Shown here: positions 6,815 through 13,925 of the stretch, piece after piece
How the letters are laid out: each line of letters begins with the position of its first letter
Numbering within the stretch: position 1 is the first letter of the stretch
Virus record (IMG/VR): IMGVR_UViG_3300035698_004199
Location: 1-64,000 of that record
Length of the DNA stretch: 64,000 nt
Strand: one strand, 5' to 3'
Origin: a virus
Notes under the pieces: model-generated
Database searches by the model: none
What the model was told of the DNA's origin: nothing
The model's input: the letters and a program-made list of their open reading frames with translations, nothing else
Program-made: the position numbers and the translations under genes

Positions 6815-7315
6815 TCAAGACTTTACAACGCCCAATATATTCAGCAGCTTTTCAGTGACCGCCCGTACTACAAAGTTTTTAGCAGCCTTCCGGCGTAACC
6901 GGGCTGGTACTTGAACTTTTAATTCATGTGTATTTGTTGTCCCGTAGCAAGCTACCAGAATAGCTACATAGACTTCACCTGGGATTGAGTCCTTAGGGTT
7001 TGCTGGGTCTACTTGGTTCAAGCTGCCTGTAATCCCTACGCTTATAAAGTCTATGGGTTTGGAAAGGTTGGTCCAAGCTGCATAAGCCATGGCATTTGCA
7101 GTCTCTTGTGAATAGACACTGTACTTGTCTATGGTGTCAGCAGGCACCCCAAACCGAATCTTAGAAAGGTTGCTGTAAGTGATGTGGCTTTCAGCCAATA
7201 CAAAGCTGGATCCAGGGATGTCAGTTATAGCAGAAGCCAAGGCCCCACCGGTGCAAGATTCTACTGTGTAAATCTGAAACCTGTATTTTCTCAAACCTGT
7301 AATAACTCTTTTCAT
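6815..7315 (-). CDS. pncC: PncC/CinA C-terminal-type nicotinamide-nucleotide amidohydrolase
   Basis: A 166-aa protein on the - strand. The second ATG (7315) is preferred because GGAGG sits just upstream, inside the codons of the longer form from 7333. Family motifs are clear: VESCTGG with the nucleophilic Ser at 20, PGSS.VL....TYSN..K...GVP.D.I, YSQETANAMA, and a GITGSL / PGEVYVAI core. The family deamidates nicotinamide mononucleotide to nicotinic acid mononucleotide in the pyridine nucleotide cycle. A phage copy suggests support of NAD recycling, for example after ligase use of NAD. It is convergent with the upstream + strand genes, and a 17-nt inverted repeat lies just upstream of its start. 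Confidence 0.88.
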   Translation of the reverse strand: MKRVITGLRKYRFQIYTVESCTGGALASAITDIPGSSFVLAESHITYSNLSKIRFGVPADTIDKYSVYSQETANAMAYAAWTNLSKPIDFISVGITGSLNQVDPANPKDSIPGEVYVAILVACYGTTNTHELKVQVPARLRRKAAKNFVVRAVTEKLLNILGVVKS

Positions 7316-7335
7316 CTTAAAGCCTCCGTTCATAC

Positions 7336-7389
7336 GAGTACACTACTCTAAAGTAGTAATGGATGATCCAAGTTTAGAGTAGAGTACTC
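7336..7389. promoter_or_regulatory. Large inverted repeat upstream of pncC-like gene
   Basis: The arms GAGTACaCTACTCTAAA (7336-7352) and TTTAGAGTAGaGTACTC (7373-7389) pair at 16 of 17 positions across a 20-nt loop. A second, competing palindrome (ACTAC-TCTAAA-GTAGT) lies inside the left arm and loop. No T-run follows on either strand, so an operator or a leader RNA structure is more likely than a terminator. Confidence 0.55.
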
Positions 7390-7422
7390 CAGTAAGTTTT
7401 TATATGAAAGGGGGCACCCATT

Positions 7423-7563
7423 TTGGATTCTTCAGATCAGTCTTATTTTTGGTTGTCGCACAAAGGGCAGTTAGTAGAACTAGTGGGGTTAGAGCTTGCT
7501 GCTTTGGATGCTATCCGTTCTGTTTTGGATCAAGGGCAAAACCGTTCATACAAACTTACGTAA
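7423..7563 (+). CDS. Possible small gene truncated by the TnpB element
   Basis: Frame TTG 7423 to TAA 7561 (46 aa) reads DSSDQSYFWLSHKGQLVELV then LELAALDAIRSVLDQGQ, which looks like a real helical protein. The overlapping frame from ATG 7404 is Cys/Phe-rich and unconvincing. AAGGGGG lies eight bases before the TTG. The last seven codons come from the IS right end starting at 7541, so the original 3' end was probably cut off by the insertion. No continuation is recognisable on the far side of the element. Function unknown. Confidence 0.35.
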   Translation: MDSSDQSYFWLSHKGQLVELVGLELAALDAIRSVLDQGQNRSYKLT

Positions 7564-7617
7564 AGTTATGTATGTGGATTGGTTGCCCAACCCAACCCCA
7601 GAATCACATGGCACCCT
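7541..7617 (-). ncRNA. Putative omega-RNA 3' scaffold / IS right end
   Basis: In TnpB systems the guide RNA is transcribed from the tnpB 3' end through the right end, and the adjacent flank acts as guide. Here the tnpB stop (7604-7606) lies inside this conserved 77-bp segment. The segment folds into a GGTT-GCCC-AACC hairpin and the bulged CATACAAACTT hairpin, and ends at 7541. The predicted guide would be the - strand just below 7541. Transcription is inferred, not seen. Confidence 0.5.
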
Positions 7618-8863
7618 TAAAAAATAAGAAATTACCATTACTGAGTTCTTGCTTCATTGAGATTTGCCTAACCAACCTAAATTGATCTGGTCTTACGACC
7701 CCTCCACAAGCGTTTAAAGTCTCCGGCAAACTGGCGGCGACTAAAATGTTTATAGAAGCATTGAGATCCGCGTTGATCTCAAAACCACAAGATTGACAGC
7801 TAAATTGAGCTTGGTTCTGTCTGTTTGCCTTTTCAGTGTGCCCACAAGACGAGCACCTTTGACTCGTATAGGCGGGGTTCACTGAAAGGATCTTACAGCC
7901 ATATAAGACTCCTTTATATTCAAGAAGCCTACGAAACTCACCCAATGAAGCGTCCAACATCACCCTGTTAAGCCCCCGCTTATGGGAACCTCCACCTTTA
8001 GTCATGTTCTTAATCTTCAAATCCTCAAGCACAATTAGACCGTGGCTTTTGGTCAACTGAGTTGAAGCTTTGTGCAAGTGATCCTTGCGAAGACTGCAAA
8101 CTTGACTATGTGTTTTTGCTAACAGAACCTTTACTTTCAATCTATTCCTCGATCCCTTTGTTTTTCTTGCTAAACTCCTTTGTAGCTTTTTTAGTTTTCT
8201 TTGGCTTTTAGCCAATGCCTTGGGGTTTTCAATAACTGTCCCATCAGATAGTGTAGCCAAACGAGAAACCCCCATGTCTAGACCTACTGCAGACAACCCA
8301 TTGCTAGAAATAGTCATTGCATCATCTGGACAGATTACTGAAACAAACCACCTATCATTTTGCTCAGACACTGTAATTTGTGCCGGTTTTCCAATAGATA
8401 GATAACCTCTTTCATTAGGCATTAGACGTACTTTGCCAATACGAGGTAGTTTTACAAAACACTCAGTTACAGTTATTGATCCTGAAAGTCTAAAACCACC
8501 AATCTTTAGTTTCTTGGATTTGAAACGGGGATATTTAGACCGGCCTTTAAGAAAACCTTTGAAAGCCACCTCTAAATCACGTAAGCCTTCATGCGGTGCA
8601 CATTTACTTACATCATACATCCAAGGGACTCCGCCAGTCTCTTTTGGCTGTTTCTTAAGTAGATTTAACTCACGGTGTAGAGAATAAGCATTCGGCCAAC
8701 CATCCCATTTTTTAGGTTTGTCAAGCAGCAGCCATTCTTGATAAGCTGCTTTGCAGCGTGACAAGCCCCAATTGTAGGCCCAACGGGACGCCCCTGCGTG
8801 TTGCCGCAAGGTTTCTTTTTGCCGTTTGGTGGACCGTAGTTCTACTTTGTGGGCCAGTTTCAC
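7604..8863 (-). CDS. tnpB: TnpB RNA-guided nuclease
   Basis: A 419-aa protein with GTG start at 8863 overlapping the TAG of the upstream small gene (TAGTG). An N-terminal helical/HTH region precedes a complete RuvC-type nuclease: Asp196 in GLDMG, Glu280 in IVLED and Asp366 in NADLN. It also has the zinc-finger pairs CSSC (337-340) and CQSC (356-359) and the family motif VNPAYTSQRC. All catalytic residues are present, so it is plausibly active as an RNA-guided DNA endonuclease that helps the element persist. The C-terminus runs slightly into the conserved right end. Length is normal for the family. Confidence 0.95.
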   Translation of the reverse strand: MKLAHKVELRSTKRQKETLRQHAGASRWAYNWGLSRCKAAYQEWLLLDKPKKWDGWPNAYSLHRELNLLKKQPKETGGVPWMYDVSKCAPHEGLRDLEVAFKGFLKGRSKYPRFKSKKLKIGGFRLSGSITVTECFVKLPRIGKVRLMPNERGYLSIGKPAQITVSEQNDRWFVSVICPDDAMTISSNGLSAVGLDMGVSRLATLSDGTVIENPKALAKSQRKLKKLQRSLARKTKGSRNRLKVKVLLAKTHSQVCSLRKDHLHKASTQLTKSHGLIVLEDLKIKNMTKGGGSHKRGLNRVMLDASLGEFRRLLEYKGVLYGCKILSVNPAYTSQRCSSCGHTEKANRQNQAQFSCQSCGFEINADLNASINILVAASLPETLNACGGVVRPDQFRLVRQISMKQELSNGNFLFFKGAM

Positions 8864-8997
8864 TAGTCTTTAGCCATCTCTTTTAGAACGATTGTTCGGA
8901 CTACTTGAGCTAATGAGCTGTGTCTTTTTTCAGCTTCCAATTTGAGCCAAGCAAGCATGTCAGGATGCAGGGTTACTTTAGTACTGATTTTTTTCAT
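8863..8997 (-). CDS. 44-aa ribbon-helix-helix protein in tnpB operon
   Basis: ATG 8997 with AGAAGGAG upstream; stop TAG 8865-8863 overlaps the tnpB GTG. The product begins MKKISTKVTLHPDMLAWL and continues with LEAEKRHSS and LAQVVRTIVLKEMA. This is a short beta strand followed by two helices, the pattern of Arc/CopG/MetJ-type ribbon-helix-helix DNA-binding proteins. Tight coupling suggests that it autoregulates the operon or binds the element ends. It is too short for most gene callers. The link to tnpB is seen; the regulatory role is inferred. Confidence 0.75.
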   Translation of the reverse strand: MKKISTKVTLHPDMLAWLKLEAEKRHSSLAQVVRTIVLKEMAKD

Positions 8998-9039
8998 GGG
9001 GGTACTCCTTCTACCAATTGGGAAATTATAGGCCCATTA

Positions 9040-9076
9040 TTGAGCTGCTAGTAGGGTGCCTGCTAGCAAGGTTCAA
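9040..9076. repeat. Imperfect hairpin, candidate left end of the TnpB element
   Basis: The arms TTGAGCTGCTAGTAGG and CCTGCTAGCAAGGTTCAA pair with one wobble and small bulges around a GTG loop. It lies between the small DNA-binding gene's ribosome site and the fibre gene's 3' end, where the element's left end should be. A terminator for the fibre gene is the alternative, but there is no T-run. Confidence 0.45.
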
Positions 9077-9115
9077 ATAAGCCTACACCTACTTTACCCA
9101 AGTTTTAGCGAACTG

Positions 9116-10831
9116 TTAGCAACCCTTTACATAAACATCAAAAGAGGCTCCTGTGGGTGTAATGGTTAGCTGACGTGTTGCAGACGAGTAGCTCAGTGTG
9201 ACATAATAGTTTCCAGAAGAGTCTACGGGCCAACCTTGAAGGGGTTGATTGCCCCTAGAGAGGACGCTATTGCCAACACGAGTAAGACTCTCAGTATCAT
9301 TAACAACACCTATAGCTAGGCTTGTAGGGCCTCCAGATTCAGTAATCTTAGAAACGGCTGGATTAGGATAAGTGCTTCCAAGTAAATCACCACCAGCGGC
9401 CCCGGTAGGCACTCTACTATCTGCTAACCTTGCATCCGTAGTGGTTACATAAGTGTTTAGAGCAGTTGGGGCACCAAAAGATCCCGCTAAAGCTGCTTTT
9501 TGATCAGAAGTAGGAATAAAAGTATGATTATAAGCCAATTCGTGTGCTGCTCGTTGTCCTGTAACAGTTGCAACCGCAACCCCGTTAATTTGTGCGACAG
9601 TGGGGTTTGGGTACGTGCTTCCAAGCAGATCACCACCAGCAGCACCAGAAGGAGCCCTGCTATCTGACATTCTCGCATCAGTGGTCGTAACAAAGGTGTT
9701 TCCCGCCCCGGGGGCACCAAAAGACCCCGCTAAAGCTGCTTTTTGATCAGAAGTAGGGATTAAAGTGTGGTTATAAGCCAATTCGTGAGCAGTTCGTTGT
9801 CCTGTGACAGTTGCGACTGCAACCCCGTTAATTTGTGCAACTGTGGGGTTTGGATAAGTACTTCCAAGCAGATCCCCTCCGGCAGCACCAGAAGGACTGC
9901 GTGGGTTGCTCATTCTCGCATCAGTGGTCGTAACAAAGGTGTTTCCAGCCCCCGGAGTACCGAAAGACCCCGCTAGTGCAGCTTTTTGATCAGAAGTAGG
10001 GATTAAAGTGTGGTTATAAGCCAATTCGTGTGCTGTTCGTTGCCCTGTGACAGTTGCGACTGCAACCCCGTTAATTTGTGCGACAGTGGGGTTTGGGTAA
10101 GTACTTCCAAGCAGATCACCACCAGCAGCACCAGAAGGAGCCCTGCCATTTGTCATTCTTGCGTCTGTGGACGTAACATAGGTGTTTGCAGCCCCCGGAG
10201 CACCAAAAGATCCCGCTAGTGCAGCCTTTTGATCTGAAGTAGGAATTAAAGTGTGATTATAGGTTAATTCGTGTGCAGTACGTTGCCCAGCAACAGTTGC
10301 AGCCGCAACTCCGCTTACAAAAGCTATAACAGGGTTTGGATAGGTGCTTCCAAGCAGATCCCCCCCAGCAGCTCCTACAGGAGCCCTGCCATTTGTCATT
10401 CTTGTGTCCGAGGAAGTTACATATGGATTTATTGCGCTCGGGGCACCGGAAGTTCCTGCTAAAGCAGCTTTTTGTACAGTAGACGGGATGTCTACATGTA
10501 GGTAGGCCACTTCGTGTGCTGCTCTTTGCCCTGCAACGGTTGCAGCAGCAACACCACCTACAAGGGCTACTGTTGGGGTGGGGTAATGCCCACTTAAGTC
10601 ACCAGCAGCAGCCCCAGTCGTGGGCCTGCTGTCTGTCATACGAGCATCGCTGTTTGTAACATACTTGTTAGCAGCACTGGGAGCACCATCAGTGCCAACC
10701 AGTGCACCCTTTTCGTTTGCACTTGGAAGTGTGGCATGGGCAAAGGCAGCTTCATGTGCTGTACGTTGTCCTGCAACAGCAGCAGTACCATCTATAAGAT
10801 CTACCGTAGGGTCTGGGTAAGCACCGCCCAA
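9116..10831 (-). CDS. Tail-fibre repeat protein, probably 5'-truncated
   Basis: 571 aa from TTG 10831, the only start-like codon in the open frame (which extends to 10876 and reads ADPAGPAGGD before the TTG). It has six tandem repeats of about 81 aa plus part of a seventh. Each repeat opens with GGDLLGSTYPNPTVA, a motif common in tail fibres and surface repeat proteins, and continues with GQRTAHELAYNHT..P, QKAALAGSFGAP and TDARM. A unique C-terminal domain of about 75 residues follows (GYYVTL-like beta strands). Collagen-like residues before the TTG and the lack of an ATG suggest that the N-terminal part is missing. It is opposite to the structural genes and could be a silent or exchangeable fibre cassette. 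Confidence 0.65.
   Translation of the reverse strand: MGGAYPDPTVDLIDGTAAVAGQRTAHEAAFAHATLPSANEKGALVGTDGAPSAANKYVTNSDARMTDSRPTTGAAAGDLSGHYPTPTVALVGGVAAATVAGQRAAHEVAYLHVDIPSTVQKAALAGTSGAPSAINPYVTSSDTRMTNGRAPVGAAGGDLLGSTYPNPVIAFVSGVAAATVAGQRTAHELTYNHTLIPTSDQKAALAGSFGAPGAANTYVTSTDARMTNGRAPSGAAGGDLLGSTYPNPTVAQINGVAVATVTGQRTAHELAYNHTLIPTSDQKAALAGSFGTPGAGNTFVTTTDARMSNPRSPSGAAGGDLLGSTYPNPTVAQINGVAVATVTGQRTAHELAYNHTLIPTSDQKAALAGSFGAPGAGNTFVTTTDARMSDSRAPSGAAGGDLLGSTYPNPTVAQINGVAVATVTGQRAAHELAYNHTFIPTSDQKAALAGSFGAPTALNTYVTTTDARLADSRVPTGAAGGDLLGSTYPNPAVSKITESGGPTSLAIGVVNDTESLTRVGNSVLSRGNQPLQGWPVDSSGNYYVTLSYSSATRQLTITPTGASFDVYVKGC
9116..10831 (-). repeat. Tandem 243-bp repeats in fibre gene
   Basis: Units of about 243 bp (81 codons) begin at each GGDLLGSTYPNP-type motif. 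Units 4 and 5 are nearly identical at the DNA level, which suggests recent unequal recombination. The outer units have diverged. Confidence 0.8.
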
Positions 10832-10952
10832 ATCACCACCAGCGGGGCCTGCAGGGTCAGCCCCCTTAAGAAACCCTTACCTAATAGCTAGATAAATATA
10901 AACAATATAAACAGCCGAGTCGGTTGATTAGTTATAGGAAAGCCTTTGTTGA

Positions 10953-10987
10953 GGTCCTATGGTTTCGCCTCTTTTTCCCATAGGGCC
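10953..10987 (+). promoter_or_regulatory. Leader stem-loop before 11010 gene
   Basis: GGTCCTATGG (10953-10962) pairs with CCATAGGGCC (10978-10987) with one G-T pair, around a 15-nt loop containing TTTTT. It lies 22 bases before ATG 11010. It begins the rightward neck/tail operon and could be a processing or regulatory hairpin, or a remnant end of the inserted fibre segment. Confidence 0.45.
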
Positions 10988-11009
10988 TCACTTTAAGAGG
11001 AGCTATTCT

Positions 11010-11228
11010 ATGGGATACAGACAATTATCAGACATACGGGTGTACGAGTATGTGCTAGAAGACGGCACAGTAGTCTGGTCTTTTACCAAATCACCGAATC
11101 TAGTAACACCGCCACAACGTATGTCCCTGCAAAACAAACACGGACTTCTTCTATCCTCCTTTATTGGAGGTCTTAGAAAAGAAGGCATGGCACTTTTACG
11201 CGGTGCTGAAGAAGATGATGTTGGGTAA
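11010..11228 (+). CDS. Small protein at the start of the neck operon
   Basis: A 72-aa protein with ATG 11010 and AAGAGGAG upstream; the in-frame extension to 10959 runs through the leader hairpin. It contains a short beta segment (YEYVLEDGTVVWSF) and a helix with an acidic C-terminus. The family is not recognised. Its position as first gene of the rightward structural block is the only functional clue. Confidence 0.6.
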   Translation: MGYRQLSDIRVYEYVLEDGTVVWSFTKSPNLVTPPQRMSLQNKHGLLLSSFIGGLRKEGMALLRGAEEDDVG

Positions 11229-11275
11229 TATAGAGTAGATTCTATTGTGGAATAAATTTAAAAAGGAGAACACAG

Positions 11276-11614
11276 ATGACTGACAAGATGCCCGAAGTAG
11301 CAGGTGAGACACCCCAGGATCCCAACATTGTGGGGACACTGAACGAAGAAGAAATGCAGACCTTGTTTGGTTTGCGGCAGCAGGGAAGCCAGATCACTAT
11401 GGAGATTGGTTCCTTGGAGCTTCGCAAGGCAAAGTTTTTGGGGGACATGGCCCGAGTGGAACAGAAGGGACAGGAACTTCTGCAATCCGTAGGAAAACGC
11501 TTGAATTTGGATGACCAGTCTTGGCAGGTATTGCCTGACGGTTGTATCCGAATGGTAGTTTTGGATACAGCTCCTGAAGCGGAGACTGCTAAGGAGACTG
11601 CGAAGGAAGGCTAG
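11276..11614 (+). CDS. Small helical protein before neck proteins
   Basis: A 112-aa protein with AAAAGGAG upstream of ATG 11276. Residues about 23-75 form a long amphipathic helix or coiled coil (MQTLFGLRQQGSQITMEIGS, then QKGQELLQSVGKRL). A short beta segment (WQVLPDGCIRMVVLD) and an Ala/Glu-rich end follow. The stop is directly followed by the next ATG. Many phages have a similar small helical gene beside head-tail joining proteins; the family itself is not recognised. Confidence 0.6.
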   Translation: MTDKMPEVAGETPQDPNIVGTLNEEEMQTLFGLRQQGSQITMEIGSLELRKAKFLGDMARVEQKGQELLQSVGKRLNLDDQSWQVLPDGCIRMVVLDTAPEAETAKETAKEG

Positions 11615-13027
11615 ATGACGCAAGGATGGGACCCCACTCCCGGACAGGTAATTTACCCACCTCAGAATGGTCAAGTGACTTCACCCTTTCAACAGGGTGT
11701 CCACGACATACACTGGGACAACCCGGCATTATTGGGGGGTAACTCTCAATTTGTCGTGGTTGGGGTGAATATCTATAGATCTGATGTTTCAGATCGGGGT
11801 CCCTTTTTTCGTATTAACTCAGTTCCTCTAGGTGGCAACTTTTTCCGCGATGCCACTACTAATGAATACATTTACAAAGAGTCTGTACGGTGGGATACTG
11901 CTTGGGTTGCCAAGGGGGATGCTGCTAATAGTCGTAAGTGGGTTTTTAGAACTACAAGGCCCATAGTCAAACAAATCCCGGAAGGCCCCTTTCAGGTGGT
12001 TACGAATGCCAACCAACCTTCGGACATAACATTATATATAGATGGTGTGCAGGTTCCTGTGGATAGTTTGTTTGGCCCCACGGGTGATGTGACTTTGATA
12101 AATGTGCCAACCTTTAATGGTGTTACTGAGAAAAACGATCCCGCAGCAATTCCAACAGCAGCCAGTGTAGTAGAAGTTTCTTACTGGACAAATAGGAATC
12201 AAGTACGGTCTGGCTTAGGCAGCAACTTATTTTATAGGTTGACTACTGTAGTCCTAGACAGTACAACACCCAGTGGTTATCGTGAGTCTGAACTTCAGAA
12301 CACCCCGGTATTGACTCTGGGGGACGTGGAGAAAATAGATTACATTTGGCGGGAAGCTATTAGAAGGAATCACTGGATTCTGCAACAGGGTGGCGAACGT
12401 GTGAATGTGTTTATTAGGCGTCTATCAGGAATACCTTGTTATTGTGGTAAAGACGCTGAAACATATGAATACAATAAGCAGCCCTCAAATAGATGTACAA
12501 TCTGTTTTGGAACTGGTTTCATTGGCGGGTATGAGGGCCCCTATACAGTTATAATAGGTCCCGACGATTCTGAACGTCGCATCTCACAAGGCCCTAATGG
12601 GCGTAGACAGGAACACACTTATGAAGTTTGGACCGGACCATCCCCTGTGATTACCCAGCGTGACTTTATAGTTAAACTGACTAATGAGCGTTACAGCGTA
12701 GGCCCTGTGCGAAGACCCTCTAATAGAGGCAATAGGCTGCAGCAACACTTTAACATAGCCTATCTGGATGAGCAAGATGTTCGGTATTCAGTGCCTATTG
12801 ACGGAACAGTAAATTATACTTGGCCTGAGACTCGGTATGGCCTCCGTCATTACCCCCCCACACCTGTTGATGGACAGCCAGCAACAACTCAGTGGGCTGT
12901 ACCAGAAGTTCCTCTCTATCCTGTAGGGGCTTCTGCTGAGATCCCTATGGAAACACAGAAGGCGGGCACGCCGGATGAAAAAGAACAAAGAGGCCGTACA
13001 CCGGCTTGGGAAAACCAAAACACATAA
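11615..13027 (+). CDS. Neck/head-tail structural protein with CxC...CxxC cluster
   Basis: A 470-aa, mostly beta protein starting at the base after the previous stop, so coupled. Residues about 25-230 contain an FN3-like strand pattern (VGVNIYRSD...). A short helix (DYIWREAIRRNHWILQQGGE) leads to a Cys cluster (IPCYCG then NRCTICFGTGFIGGY). The CxC...CxxCxGTGxxGGY pattern resembles phage neck or connector proteins with a DnaJ-like zinc knuckle. The C-terminal part (about 310-470) is beta-rich. Placement before an HK97 gp10-like gene supports a neck role. Confidence 0.6.
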   Translation: MTQGWDPTPGQVIYPPQNGQVTSPFQQGVHDIHWDNPALLGGNSQFVVVGVNIYRSDVSDRGPFFRINSVPLGGNFFRDATTNEYIYKESVRWDTAWVAKGDAANSRKWVFRTTRPIVKQIPEGPFQVVTNANQPSDITLYIDGVQVPVDSLFGPTGDVTLINVPTFNGVTEKNDPAAIPTAASVVEVSYWTNRNQVRSGLGSNLFYRLTTVVLDSTTPSGYRESELQNTPVLTLGDVEKIDYIWREAIRRNHWILQQGGERVNVFIRRLSGIPCYCGKDAETYEYNKQPSNRCTICFGTGFIGGYEGPYTVIIGPDDSERRISQGPNGRRQEHTYEVWTGPSPVITQRDFIVKLTNERYSVGPVRRPSNRGNRLQQHFNIAYLDEQDVRYSVPIDGTVNYTWPETRYGLRHYPPTPVDGQPATTQWAVPEVPLYPVGASAEIPMETQKAGTPDEKEQRGRTPAWENQNT

Positions 13028-13038
13028 GGAGGTTTTCA

Positions 13039-13302
13039 ATGGCAACTTTTTTTGTTTCAGATCGTGTTAGGCTGTCTACTGGTGTAGAGGCTGTGGTTGT
13101 TTTGTCAACTTCAGGACTTGTTGCTATGGATAAGCAAGGGGCTATCTATCCTGAATCGGATCTCCTTGATGCACAGCTTGCTCCTGCACCAAGATGCGTA
13201 ACAAATCCTTTCGGTCCTCCAAGAGGGCTTTCCAAGGTGACTGGATTTTCTGATTTTGATATTGCCGATGACGTAGATGCTTTGTCCGGCCCTTTACCTT
13301 AA
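13039..13302 (+). CDS. Small beta-barrel-like structural protein
   Basis: An 87-aa protein with TAAGGAGG before ATG 13039; the frame back to 13006 overlaps the upstream gene. Residues 4-45 look like a small SH3-like barrel (VSDRVRLSTGVEAVVV... QGAIYPESDL). The C-terminus is Pro/Asp-rich. The family is not recognised; a neck-associated role is inferred from position. Confidence 0.55.
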   Translation: MATFFVSDRVRLSTGVEAVVVLSTSGLVAMDKQGAIYPESDLLDAQLAPAPRCVTNPFGPPRGLSKVTGFSDFDIADDVDALSGPLP

Positions 13303-13309
13303 TAATGTT

Positions 13310-13915
13310 ATGATTATCGCCCCACGCATAAGAGCAGTTTTTGGAGGCCCGCTAAGTAGAAAAACCGAAGTGACCTTTACACCAGAGATGCTGGAAAAAG
13401 TGGGTGCTTGTTTAGTAGAGGCTTTGTCAAATGAGTCAAAGAAGTACTTTGCTAAGCGGGGGTGGGTTGGACACGACCCTATGGGAGGACCGCCAATTTG
13501 GGAGTCTTTCTCTTATAGGATACGAGGTAAGAGCACCCTGGAATTAACTTCTACTTTTTATGGTATGAAGGAACTTGCAGCAGGGGGTATCCCGGAACGC
13601 AAGATGACGTGGCTTACTCAGGAAGCAAAGGACAGGAATCCTTCTGAATACCCGTTAACAAAACAGGAACAAAAACTAGGTATGAAAAGAACGGGTAGAG
13701 TATCACAAGGTGATCGGATGCCCTTAATTGTGCCCATGAAAGGGACTGGTGGTATCGTGGTATTTAGGCAGGCCCCTTTAACAACGGGATCCGCTTGGGT
13801 TCATCCAGGTATTGCTAAGTTTACTTTTTTTGAGACTGCTTTAAGAAAGTGGCGGGGTGTTTGTGCTGAATTGATAGTCCAAGAAATGTTTGCCCAACTT
13901 TCAAGCGGCAAGTGA
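13310..13915 (+). CDS. HK97 gp10-like tail completion/neck protein
   Basis: A 201-aa protein. ATG 13310, eight bases after the upstream stop, is chosen for coupling; ATG 13277 would overlap the upstream gene by 26 bases and neither has a strong ribosome site. The helical N-terminal part (EMLEKVGACLVEAL), central beta strands and C-terminal SAWVHPGIAKFTFFETALRKW match the W.HPGI....F...A pattern of gp10/tail-completion proteins that cap the tail tube at the neck. It sits between neck and sheath genes as expected. Confidence 0.65.
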   Translation: MIIAPRIRAVFGGPLSRKTEVTFTPEMLEKVGACLVEALSNESKKYFAKRGWVGHDPMGGPPIWESFSYRIRGKSTLELTSTFYGMKELAAGGIPERKMTWLTQEAKDRNPSEYPLTKQEQKLGMKRTGRVSQGDRMPLIVPMKGTGGIVVFRQAPLTTGSAWVHPGIAKFTFFETALRKWRGVCAELIVQEMFAQLSSGK

Positions 13916-13925
13916 GGTAGTGAAT

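Larger units (their letters stand above)
7541..9080 (-). mobile_element. TnpB-only IS200/IS605-type (IS1341-like) element
   Basis: The right end is fixed at 7541 by the exact 77-bp match with the solo copy at 3474-3550. It carries a hairpin (7547-7574) whose stem has a single bulged base, as in IS200/IS605 subterminal hairpins. The left end is uncertain; an imperfect hairpin at 9040-9076 upstream of the cargo genes is the best candidate. The cargo is a ribbon-helix-helix gene and tnpB in one operon. No TnpA is present in the window, so mobility would need a transposase from elsewhere. The region past the tnpB stop is where guide (omega) RNA 3' ends normally lie. Confidence 0.7.

Noticed and set aside
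7326-7335. Ten-base match CCGTTCATAC to the outer tip of the TnpB right end
   Set aside because: Too short; it coincides with the first codons upstream of the pncC-like gene and lacks the hairpin.
3474-7617. Possible CRISPR from repeated 77-bp segments
   Set aside because: Only two copies 4 kb apart, matching an IS end; no spacer array anywhere in the window.
7404-7685. Open frame on + strand overlapping the inverted repeat flank and the IS right end
   Set aside because: Cys/Phe-rich, not protein-like, and it crosses the tnpB 3' end; the +1 frame from TTG 7423 is more convincing.
9487-10462. Several short frames on both strands in the fibre repeats
   Set aside because: They repeat with the 243-bp period and are simply other frames of the fibre gene.
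10832-10960. Group I intron or programmed frameshift supplying the missing fibre N-terminus
   Set aside because: No recognisable intron core or slippery site, and no fibre N-terminal exon upstream on the - strand.
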